A stretch of DNA of 30,985 nucleotides from DATLGB01 sp038232275 (GTDB lineage Bacteria > Actinomycetota > Thermoleophilia > Solirubrobacterales > Solirubrobacteraceae), in the NCBI GenBank assembly GCA_038232275.1, contig JBBSIC010000038.1, positions 1-30,985 of the forward strand, read 5' to 3'. This document shows, in pieces, positions 22,921 to 29,263 of this stretch. The notes beneath the pieces were generated by a model. It was not told where the DNA came from. It did no database searches and saw only the letters and a list, made by a program, of their open reading frames with translations. The position numbers and the translations under genes are program-made. Position 1 is the stretch's first letter. Each line of letters begins with the position of its first letter.

Positions 22921-23667
22921 TCACCCCACGAGGCTGCGCGCCAGCTCGGCGATCGCCACGATCGCCGGGCTGTCGGCGCGGTGATCGAGCGGCGCCGTGC
23001 CCGCTCGTTCTGCGTCGTGCATCGCCTCGTCGTACGGGATCATCCCCACGATCTCGAGGTCGTGCCGGTCGGCGAACTCGCGTACGGCCGACTCGTCGCG
23101 CTCGTCGCGGATCTTGTTCGCCAGGACGGCTGCGCGCGGGATGCCCAGGTCCGCGGCGAGCAGGCTCATCCTGCGCGCGCTTTCGAGCGACTTGAAGTAC
23201 GGCTCGGCCACCAGCAGCGTCACGTCGGCGTAGCGGGCCGTGGCTCGGGAGAACTGCTCCGACGAGGCCTCCACGTCGAGGATGCACACGTCATAGGGGC
23301 CGTGACCAGCGGCGTGGAGGACGTTACTGACCGTAACGTGCATGGAGCTCAGTCACCCGGCTCCCGCCTGCTGCGGGTTCGCCATCACCAGCAGCGTCAC
23401 GCCATCGCTCGCCTGCACGGCGTGTGCCGCGCAGACCTCCTCGAGAGACGTGGTGAGCCCCACCCCTCCCGGCAGGAGCAGGTCGCGGGAAAGCGTGGGC
23501 AGCGAGTCGAAGCGCTCCGGGGCGATGCCAAGGGTCAGTCCGAGGTTCGGGTTGGAGTCGGCGTCGATGGCCAGCACCCGGCGTCCCGAGCGGGCGAGGA
23601 GTCGCGCCAATGTGCCGGAGATCGACGTCTTCCCGACGCCACCCTTTCCCGCCGTCGCGATCTTCAT
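22921..23667 (-). CDS. CooC/MinD-like ATPase with in-frame TGA at codon 105 (possible selenoprotein)
   Basis: One frame from ATG 23667 to TGA 22921, interrupted only by TGA at 23355-23353. Codons 1-104: MKIATAGKGGVGKTSISGTL (deviant Walker A), VLAIDADSNPNLGL. After the TGA the frame continues with HVTVSNVL, DVCILDVEASSEQFSRATARY, VLANKIRDERDE and IVGMIPYDEAM, the second half of CooC-type nickel/CODH-maturation ATPases. CooC has a CxC motif at this point; here it reads AGAG-TGA-LSSMH, so the TGA takes the place of the first Cys and the second is Ser. A 7-bp stem with loop GGTCA follows 13 nt later. If UGA is selenocysteine, the product is 248 residues; otherwise the gene is a nonsense pseudogene. 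Confidence 0.7.
23321..23339 (-). promoter_or_regulatory. Candidate bacterial SECIS hairpin
   Basis: Minus strand ACGTTAC-GGTCA-GTAACGT: 7-bp perfect stem, 5-nt loop with GGTC as in the E. coli fdhF SECIS loop. It begins 13 nt, and its loop 20 nt, after the in-frame TGA (23353-23355). The stem uses codons GTT and AGT, which are T-ending and uncommon in this GC-rich setting. Confidence 0.5.
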
Positions 23668-23945
23668 CGCGTGGCGCCCCCCGGCTGCGACCCGCGCGCG
23701 AGCGTCGTGTTCCCGCGCGCCTGCCTGACCGCGATGGCGAGCTTCATGCGACGAATCTACAGCGTGCGGCCGGCCTGCTCAGTGCTTGCGCAGGCGGCGG
23801 GTCACGCGCAACTGCCCGTGCTCAATCGCGGCGGCGCCGCGCTCGACATCCTGAGCGTCGTCCTTGGCTCCGCCAAGCCCATCTCGTTGGGAACCGGAAC
23901 TTACGTCACACGTAAGTAACCTCGCACGTAGGTTACGCTCTGTCC
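23668..23945. other. Intergenic region between the CooC-like and DUF234 genes
   Basis: 278 bp. An open frame (23734-23919, plus strand, ending LGTGTYVTRK) has no family resemblance and no ribosome-binding site; its stop lies inside the palindrome block, so it is not called as a gene. The 3' part carries stacked inverted repeats (23899-23936). Confidence 0.5.
23899..23936. promoter_or_regulatory. Two overlapping inverted repeats upstream of the DUF234 ATPase
   Basis: IR1: ACTTACGT-CAC-ACGTAAGT (23899-23917), 8-bp perfect arms. IR2: GTAACCT-cgcacgt-AGGTTAC (23916-23936), 7-bp perfect arms. They share two bases and end 9 bp before the ATG at 23946, in the promoter/operator position. Confidence 0.6.
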
Positions 23946-25319
23946 ATGTTCGTCAACCGGCAGTCCGAGCTTCAGCGCCTGAACAGCTGGTGGGACGGCC
24001 AAGGCGGCCGGCTCGGCATGGTCTGGGGTCGTCGACGTGTCGGTAAGACGGCGCTGCTTGACGTGTTCGCCCGTGATCGCCGTACCGTGTTTCACACCGG
24101 TGCGCGGCGTCCGGCGCTGGACGAGCTGCGATTGCTGTCGGTGGCCGCTGAGACGGTGGTCGGGGGTCAGGGCCTACGTGATCTGGGCCAGCGGCCGTTC
24201 GGGGACTGGCGCGACGCGCTGGAGGCGCTGGCCGAGGCGGCCCGCGACGAGCCGCTGCTGCTCGTGCTCGACGAGTTTCCCGATCTCGTCGCGACGGTCC
24301 CCTCGCTGCCCGGCGAGCTGCGGGCTTTCTGGGACCGAGCGCGTACGCGCACGCATCTGCGGATCCTGCTGTGCGGCTCGGCAATGCGGACGATGCGCGC
24401 GATGCAGGAGGAACGGGCACCGCTGTATGGCCGCGTAGATCTGGCGGTGCTCGTCCATCCCTTCGCCCCGCACGAGGCGGCGAGCATGCTCGGCCGTCTT
24501 CCCGCCCCGGAGCGCGCCTTGGTGTGGGGGGTGGCCGGCGGCATGCCGCTGTACCTGTCCTGGTGGGACCAGGACGAATCAGTGCGCGAGAATCTGCTGC
24601 GGCTGGTCTGCACCCCGGGGGGCCAACTGCTGAGCGAGGGCCAGCTCGTGCTGGCCACCGAGGCCGCAGAGGGCCAGCTTGACGCCCTGGTGCTCCGATC
24701 GATCGCGGCGGGGCGCACCAAGCACGGCGAGATCGCCGACGCGGTGCGTGCCGAGCCGACCCGGGCGCTGGAGCGTCTGCAGGAGCTGCGCCTGATCGAG
24801 CGCGTCGTTCCGGTGACCGACGATCCGCGTCGGACCCGCCGGCGCCACTACCGCGTCGTTGACAACTTCCTCGCGTTCTGGCTGGCCGTCGTCGAGCCGC
24901 ACCGGGCCGAGATCGAGCGCGGCCTGGGCGTGCCGATCGCCCGCGTGATCGAACAGGGCCTGGACGATCACATGGGCGCGCGCTTTGAAGAGGCGCTTCG
25001 CATGCACCTGCGCCGCATGGCCGCAGCGGGTGGCTTCGGCGGCGAGGTCGTGGCGGTTGGGGCTTGGTGGCGCGACCAGCCTCCGGTTGAGATCGACGCA
25101 GTCGCCCTCTCGGGCCGCGGGCGTCTCGCGACGGTCGCCGGCGAAGCAAAGTGGGCGCGCAGCGTCGACGCGCGGCGCCCTCTCGCGAGGCTGGCGCGCG
25201 CCACCGAAGCGCTCCCCAACGCCGCCGACGAGCTGCAGCTCGTCATCGCTGCGCGTGAGACGGTTCACAACCCCGGCGCCGCGCTGACCATCACTGCAGC
25301 GGACATCTTTGCCGTATAG
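23946..25319 (+). CDS. ATPase of the archaeal-ATPase/DUF234 family
   Basis: 457 residues. P-loop domain with Walker A GRRRVGKT (28-35) and Walker B LLLVLDEF (D109, E110), then an LFCGS-like sensor (ILLCGSAM), a winged-helix part and a C-terminal DUF234/PD-(D/E)XK-like domain: FEEAL, EIDAVAL (D384) and GEAKW (E400, K402). Such ATPases occur as mobile-type or defence-like genes in bacteria and archaea; the biological role is unknown. The nuclease-like motif is intact. The start is ATG 23946, directly after stacked inverted repeats, so autoregulation is likely. There is no clear ribosome-binding site, suggesting a leaderless mRNA. Confidence 0.88.
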   Translation: MFVNRQSELQRLNSWWDGQGGRLGMVWGRRRVGKTALLDVFARDRRTVFHTGARRPALDELRLLSVAAETVVGGQGLRDLGQRPFGDWRDALEALAEAARDEPLLLVLDEFPDLVATVPSLPGELRAFWDRARTRTHLRILLCGSAMRTMRAMQEERAPLYGRVDLAVLVHPFAPHEAASMLGRLPAPERALVWGVAGGMPLYLSWWDQDESVRENLLRLVCTPGGQLLSEGQLVLATEAAEGQLDALVLRSIAAGRTKHGEIADAVRAEPTRALERLQELRLIERVVPVTDDPRRTRRRHYRVVDNFLAFWLAVVEPHRAEIERGLGVPIARVIEQGLDDHMGARFEEALRMHLRRMAAAGGFGGEVVAVGAWWRDQPPVEIDAVALSGRGRLATVAGEAKWARSVDARRPLARLARATEALPNAADELQLVIAARETVHNPGAALTITAADIFAV

Positions 25320-25365
25320 CGGCGACTCGACGGGCTAGGGGCTTTGACAGCGGTACCCTTCGGCG

Positions 25366-25560
25366 ATGACCGGCACCGACGAGACAAAGCAGTGCCCGAG
25401 GTGCCGCGGGCGCGGCAAGTACGCCGATCCCCGGCGCGACGCCTTGGTGCAGATCACCTGCACGCGCTGCGAGGGCTCCGGGCGCGTTCCGGCCGACTCA
25501 CCCGACGAGGAGCCGGTCCAGGAGGCCAAGAAGGTGCCCTTCGGCGGGCGACGCGGTTGA
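25366..25560 (+). CDS. Small DnaJ-type zinc-finger protein
   Basis: 64 residues with two CxxCxGxG motifs, CPRCRGRG (C10, C13) and CTRCEGSG (C32, C35), spaced as in the DnaJ central zinc finger, then an acidic Ser/Pro-rich tail (PADSPDEEPVQEAKKVPFGG). There is no J domain. It probably binds zinc as a solo ribbon; a chaperone-adaptor or RNA-related role is possible, but nothing in the context decides. ATG 25366. Confidence 0.8.
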   Translation: MTGTDETKQCPRCRGRGKYADPRRDALVQITCTRCEGSGRVPADSPDEEPVQEAKKVPFGGRRG

Positions 25561-25588
25561 ACCGGCTCGGGCCGGCAGGGACGCTGGC

Positions 25589-26836
25589 TCAAGGCGCGAG
25601 CATGCCGGGCGACTGAGGCGCGGTTGCGTCCGGCTCTCCCGCCATCGCCGGCAGCTCGATGCGCACCAGCGCGCCCCGCGCGACGTCGTCGACCCAGATC
25701 GAGCCGCCGTGCGCGGTGACCAGATCCCGAGCGATCGCGAGGCCGAGGCCGCTGCCGCCGGTGGCACGCGTGCGGGAGCGATCCACGCGGAAGAATCGCT
25801 CGAACACGTTGGTCGCGGTGCTCGGCCGGCACGCCGGGCCCGCTGTCTCGCACCGTGAGTCGTGCCGCGTGCCCGCGGCGCTGCGTTGCCACGGTGACCG
25901 TCGCCCCCGCCGGACTGAACGCGATGGCGTTCTCGACGACGTGGCAGAGCGCATGGCCGAGGCGCTCGACGTCGGCGAGCGCGAACGCGGGTGCGCCCCG
26001 GCGCTCGAGCACGATCCCGCGGTCGCCGGCGATCGGGCGCAGGCGGTCGAGCACGACGTCGGCGAGCGCGGCGACGTCCAGCGGCGCCAGCGCGAGCGTC
26101 ACGCCCTCGTCGGCGGCGGCGAGCGTGAGGAGGTCGTCGACGGTGCGGCTCAGGCGATCGACCTCCTCGCGGGCGCTCAGGAGCACCTCGCGGGCGGCCG
26201 CCGGGTGGTCGTCGTTGCGCAGGCTCACGTCGAGCTCGGCCCGCATCGCGGCCAGCGGGGTGCGGAGCTCGTGGGAGGTGTCGGCCACCAGGCGGCGCTA
26301 CTGCTCCACCCCGTGCTGGACGCGGTCGAGCATCGTGTTGAGCGTCCGGGCCAGGTGGGCCACCTCGTCGTGCGCGCGCGGCTCGGCCACGCGATCGGCC
26401 AGCCGCTCGGGGCCGATCGCCTCCGCTGACGCGGTCATCGCCTCGATCGGCGCGAGCGCGCGCAACGCCAGCCACCAGCCGCCGAACGCGATGGCGAGCA
26501 GTGCGGCGGGCCCGGCCAGGCCGAGCAGGACGACCACGCGGCGCACGGACTGCTGCACGGGGCGCAGGGACTGCCCGACGACGATCACCTGCGACTGCCC
26601 GCGGCGTTGGACGCGCCGCGCGACGAGCCGGAAGTCCTGGGAGCCGGGGCCGAGCGGGCGCGTCACGGCCAGGGGGTGGCCCGCCAGTGCCGCGGCGCGC
26701 TGCTGCGGGGTGAGCGTCGGGGCGGAGGCCACCGGATCGCCGTACGCGCTGACCACGCTCCCGGAGCCCGCCAGCAGTCGCGCGGCCGCGCGCTCGCCCT
26801 TGAGCACCGTGCCGGCGGAATCCGCGAACTCGCCCG
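25589..26836 (-). pseudogene. Sensor histidine kinase, triply disrupted
   Basis: Read on the minus strand it has a sensor part from GEFADSAGTVLKGERAAARL, a membrane helix (VVLLGLAGPAALLAIAFGGW), HAMP (LAPIEAMTASAEAI), HisKA (DTSHELRTPLAAMRAE with the phospho-His) and HATPase motifs (HVVENAIAFSP, DSGPGVP, GGSGLGLAIARDLV). Damage: an amber TAG (26300-26298) replaces a Gln codon just before RRLVADTSHEL; a frameshift near 25825 separates DSGPGVPAEH from NVFERFFRVDRSR; and the N-terminal sensor/first membrane helix is cut off at ~26836, where plus-strand permease sequence begins. No response regulator gene remains beside it. Confidence 0.85.
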
Positions 26837-26943
26837 CTGGTCGACATCGCGACGCCGGCGGCGCTGGCGCTCGCTTCGGCGCTGGGCGCCTCAGCGACGC
26901 TGCGGCGACTGAAGCCGGCGGAGCTGCTGCGGGAGGGTAGGCA
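26837..26943 (+). pseudogene. FtsX-type ABC permease C-terminal remnant
   Basis: Plus-strand frame LVDIATPAALALASALGAS followed by ATLRRLKPAELLREG resembles the last helix and the PAELLR/PAeaLR tail of FtsX/MacB-type permeases. A stop is missing by one base (GAGGGTAGG instead of GAGGGNTAG). The fragment abuts the decayed kinase head-to-head at ~26836. The assignment rests on a short stretch. Confidence 0.4.
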
Positions 26944-27427
26944 CGTCGACCAGCTCGCGCATTCACGTCGTGGGTGGAGTGGGGCTGACGTGGCTCGTCT
27001 GGCCGGGCGGGGTGCGTGTCGTCTCCCGCTTGGGCTGGGTAGGGGCCGGCTCGGTCCGTTGGCAGACACCGGTTCTCGCCTCTCGGCGTCGGCGCGGCGG
27101 GGCGAGCGTCGGATAGGCCTGCCTGGCCCCGTCAAGAGGCCGGCCCTCGCCCCTTGCCGGGGGGGGCGGCGGGTTGTGGTGTCCGCGAGCAGACAGGATC
27201 GTGCGCGTGACTACCGGATCTGCCCCCTGCCGGCCCCTCAGGCAGGGACTGCGTCCGCCCCACATAGGCGGTCGCGGGCGGCCTTGGCGCCGTTGGGCGA
27301 TCGCGCCGTCACGGTTGGCGCGGTTGAGGCGGCCCGGATCGATGCCGCGCGGTGGCCTGAGGAGACCGAGGCCACCTGACCGTCGCGCCGGGGGCCTCGG
27401 TCGGTCGCTGGTGCTTCAGTTCCTGGG
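26944..27427. other. Gene-free stretch after the permease remnant
   Basis: 484 bp without a convincing gene. It contains the second repeat copy (27019-27072), a run of eight G (27158-27166 region) and GC-rich low-complexity sequence. Long open frames here lack coding character. Confidence 0.5.
27019..27072 (+). repeat. Dispersed intergenic repeat, copy 2
   Basis: Counterpart of 6204-6258 (43/55 aligned columns identical, one gap; shared core TGGGCTGGGTAGGGG). It lies just downstream of the permease remnant in non-coding DNA. Confidence 0.6.
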
Positions 27428-27505
27428 TCACACCGTTCCGCCGTTTGCGCGGATGCACTGGCCGGTGGTCCCGCGTGCCTCGTCGCTTGCGATGAAGGCC
27501 ACGAC
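27428..27505 (-). pseudogene. Short-chain dehydrogenase (SDR) C-terminal remnant
   Basis: Minus-strand residues VVAFIASDEARGTTGQCIRA followed by NGGTV and a stop match the typical SDR end (xxFLASDEAxxxTGQxIxxxGG). Nothing upstream in the frame is SDR-like; the frame runs back into a DUF3224 fragment. Only about 26 residues survive. Confidence 0.65.
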
Positions 27506-27589
27506 GCTGGAACAGCGTGGCGAATTCGCGGTGCTGACTGATGTCGGCGTCGACGGCGACCGCCGACCCGCGCCTGCGTCGCTGATCGC

Positions 27590-27791
27590 TCCCACGAAGC
27601 TTGCCGAGCCATCGCTGCGGACAGCCTGCAGGAAACGGACGGAACCCTCCCCCTCGATGTCCCCCCGGTGGAAGGCCTCGGTCACCCGAATCTCAACGAG
27701 TCAGGCCCACCATCGACCTGGTCGCAGGTTGTGGCTCGCAAGTGTGCACCTCGATCTTGCCAACGGCATGGGTCTTCGAGATCGAACTCAC
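27590..27791 (-). pseudogene. DUF3224 protein, frameshifted and truncated
   Basis: GTG 27791 with a strong ribosome-binding site (AGAGGAGAG) opens MSSISKTHAVGKIEVHT ... MVGLTR and stops. In the next frame the homology resumes as EIRVTEAFHRGDIEGEG, RFLQAVRSDGSASFVGAI, the core of DUF3224 (lipocalin-like). One extra base near 27700 explains the shift. The second half of the domain is missing, and the frame fuses to an SDR tail. Confidence 0.65.
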
Positions 27792-27877
27792 GTTGCTCTC
27801 CTCTCGCTATGTCGGGTAGCGGATGTAGTCGATGATCACATATCAGGAGCGGGCTGTGGCCGCTGAGGCGAGACTCG

Positions 27878-28519
27878 TCAGGCCGAGTGCTCGAGGTCGA
27901 GGAGGCGGGCCTTGGCTTCGGGGCCCCCGCGGTAGGCGCCGAGCGTGCCGTCGCTGCGCAGCACGCGGTGGCAGGGCACGAGGATGGGCAGGGGGTTGGT
28001 GGCCAGGGCGGTGCCGGCGGCGCGGACGGCGGCGGGGCTGCCGGCCTGCGTGGCGACCTGCCGGTAGGAGGAGGTCTGGCCGTAGGCGATCTGCGCGGTC
28101 GCCCGCAGCACCTCGCGGCGGAAGCCGCGGGTCAGCTGCCAGTCCAGGGGAACGTCGAAGGTGGTGCGGCGGCGGTCGAAGTACTCGTCGAGCTGGTGGC
28201 GGGCGCGGACGATCGTCGCGTGCGGCGCGCGGAGCACGCGCGCCGAGACGCGGCGGGCGAGCTCCTCCAGGACCGCGTCCTCGTTCTCGGCGGGCAGGCC
28301 GATCCGGACCAGTCCCGTGTCGGTGGCGCCGACGAAGATCGGTCCCAGCGGTGAGTCGTGGCGCTCGAAGGCGACATCGATCAGGCCCTCGGCGCCGGCG
28401 CGGCGCGCGAGCTCACCGCACAGCCGGGACCAGGCCTCAGGGTCTGAGGGCGGCAGGGCTCCGAGCGCGACTTCGAGCGGGTCGCGCCCGTCGTCGTGCT
28501 GTTCGCCGCTGATGGTCAT
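27878..28519 (-). CDS. ogt: Methylated-DNA-protein-cysteine methyltransferase (Ogt type) with N-terminal extension
   Basis: DNA-repair protein that takes O6-alkyl groups from guanine onto its own Cys. The 213 residues include the C-terminal helix-turn-helix (YGQTSSYRQVATQAGSPAAVR) and the active site LVPCHRV with Cys183, followed by GTLGAYRGG. The first ~50 residues (DPLEVALGALPPSDPEAW ... ARRAGAEGLIDVAF) precede the RNase-H-like Ogt N-domain (DSPLGPIFVGATDTGLVRIG) and are not part of standard Ogt. ATG 28519. It lies downstream of an ECF sigma gene on the same strand (142-bp gap), and this pairing recurs in actinobacteria as I recall. Confidence 0.93.
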   Translation of the reverse strand: MTISGEQHDDGRDPLEVALGALPPSDPEAWSRLCGELARRAGAEGLIDVAFERHDSPLGPIFVGATDTGLVRIGLPAENEDAVLEELARRVSARVLRAPHATIVRARHQLDEYFDRRRTTFDVPLDWQLTRGFRREVLRATAQIAYGQTSSYRQVATQAGSPAAVRAAGTALATNPLPILVPCHRVLRSDGTLGAYRGGPEAKARLLDLEHSA

Positions 28520-28611
28520 GTGCGTTAGACGGGGAAGAGGTTCGGTGTGTGAGGTCAGCGGGCGTCGTGGACGATGATGCCCGGCGCGGTGCGCCGTCCG
28601 CGCGTCGGCGT

Positions 28612-28636
28612 GCTCGGGCCGTGGCGTAGCCCGAGC
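28612..28636. terminator. Hairpin between sigma factor and ogt
   Basis: GCTCGGGC (28612-28619), 9-nt loop, GCCCGAGC (28629-28636): 8-bp perfect stem, starting 25 nt after the sigma gene's stop. No T-run. A possible terminator or attenuator that separates the two genes. Confidence 0.4.
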
Positions 28637-28661
28637 GTGTGGTAGCGGGTCGGACGCAAGG

Positions 28662-29171
28662 TCAGGTGTCCTCTCTGAGTCGTTTGAGGCCTTCGAAGAC
28701 GTTGCGTCGAGCGGCAGCCTCGGTGATCTCCATGACCCGCGCGACCTCGCGGTGGGTGAGATCGCCGCGGTAGCGCAGGGTGACCGCCTGGCGCTGCTTG
28801 TCGGGCAGGGCGCGCACGCGGTCCCACAGGTCCTCCTCGATGGCCGCCGTCTGCACCTGGGCGACGGCGCGCTCGTCGATATCGTCGGTCGGATCTGCGG
28901 CCCTCGAATACGCGCGATGCGCATCGATCGCCTTGCGCGCGGCGATCGAGAACAGCCACGACTTGACCGCGTGCGGATCGCGAACCTGGTCGTAGGCGCG
29001 AAGCGCGGCGAGCATCGTCTCCTGAAAGCAGTCCTCGGCGCGCTGGGGCCCAACCTGCGCGGCGCAGAAGCGCAACAGCGCCGGGCCGTGCTGCTGCACC
29101 ACCCGATCGAACGGTGGAACTCGCGCGATCGCGGGCGACGAGCTCCTGGTCGTGTTCGAGCGCACCGGCAT
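28662..29171 (-). CDS. ECF-type RNA polymerase sigma factor
   Basis: 169 residues from ATG 29171. Region 2 spans VVQQHGPALLRFCAAQVGPQ ... DCFQETMLAALRAYDQV with SWLFSIAARKAIDAHR. Region 4 follows: WDRVRALPDKQRQAVTLRY and the helix-turn-helix THREVARVMEITEAAARRNV. The linker is acidic (DPTDDIDERA). A GTG at 29219 would extend the N-terminus by 16 residues. No anti-sigma gene is next to it; the downstream Ogt gene has an extra N-terminal segment. The gene is divergent from the MFS exporter, and its start abuts a large nested inverted repeat. Confidence 0.9.
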   Translation of the reverse strand: MPVRSNTTRSSSPAIARVPPFDRVVQQHGPALLRFCAAQVGPQRAEDCFQETMLAALRAYDQVRDPHAVKSWLFSIAARKAIDAHRAYSRAADPTDDIDERAVAQVQTAAIEEDLWDRVRALPDKQRQAVTLRYRGDLTHREVARVMEITEAAARRNVFEGLKRLREDT

Positions 29172-29221
29172 ACGTGGGTGAGACGACCGCCGCGGTCTCT
29201 TCGTGAGACCCCGACCCACGT
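29172..29221. promoter_or_regulatory. Nested inverted repeats in the sigma/MFS divergent promoter
   Basis: Outer arms ACGTGGGT (29172-29179) and ACCCACGT (29214-29221), 8 bp perfect. Inner arms GGTCTC (29194-29199) and GAGACC (29205-29210) around TTCGT. The block lies immediately before the sigma start and 43 bp before the MFS ATG, a suitable operator site for both. Confidence 0.5.
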
Positions 29222-29263
29222 CGAATCTCTCACACCGGCGGCCTCGGCAACGTCTTACGGACC

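Noticed and set aside
23353..23355. Reading the CooC-like gene as two separate small genes split at TGA
   Set aside because: The second half begins inside the ATPase fold with no ribosome-binding site, and both parts are in one frame; two independent genes are unlikely. Nonsense decay stays open as an alternative.
23734..23919. 61-codon plus-strand frame ending LGTGTYVTRK
   Set aside because: No ribosome-binding site, no known family, and its stop lies within the operator-like repeats. It could be a remnant, but it cannot be supported.
26990..27379. Plus-strand frame over the second repeat copy
   Set aside because: Gly/Arg/Ala-rich with no coding pattern and crossing the repeat; treated as non-coding.
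28555..28959. Minus-strand frame across the sigma-ogt gap
   Set aside because: It overlaps the sigma gene in another frame; its tail in the gap (ending IIVHDAR) has no start of its own.
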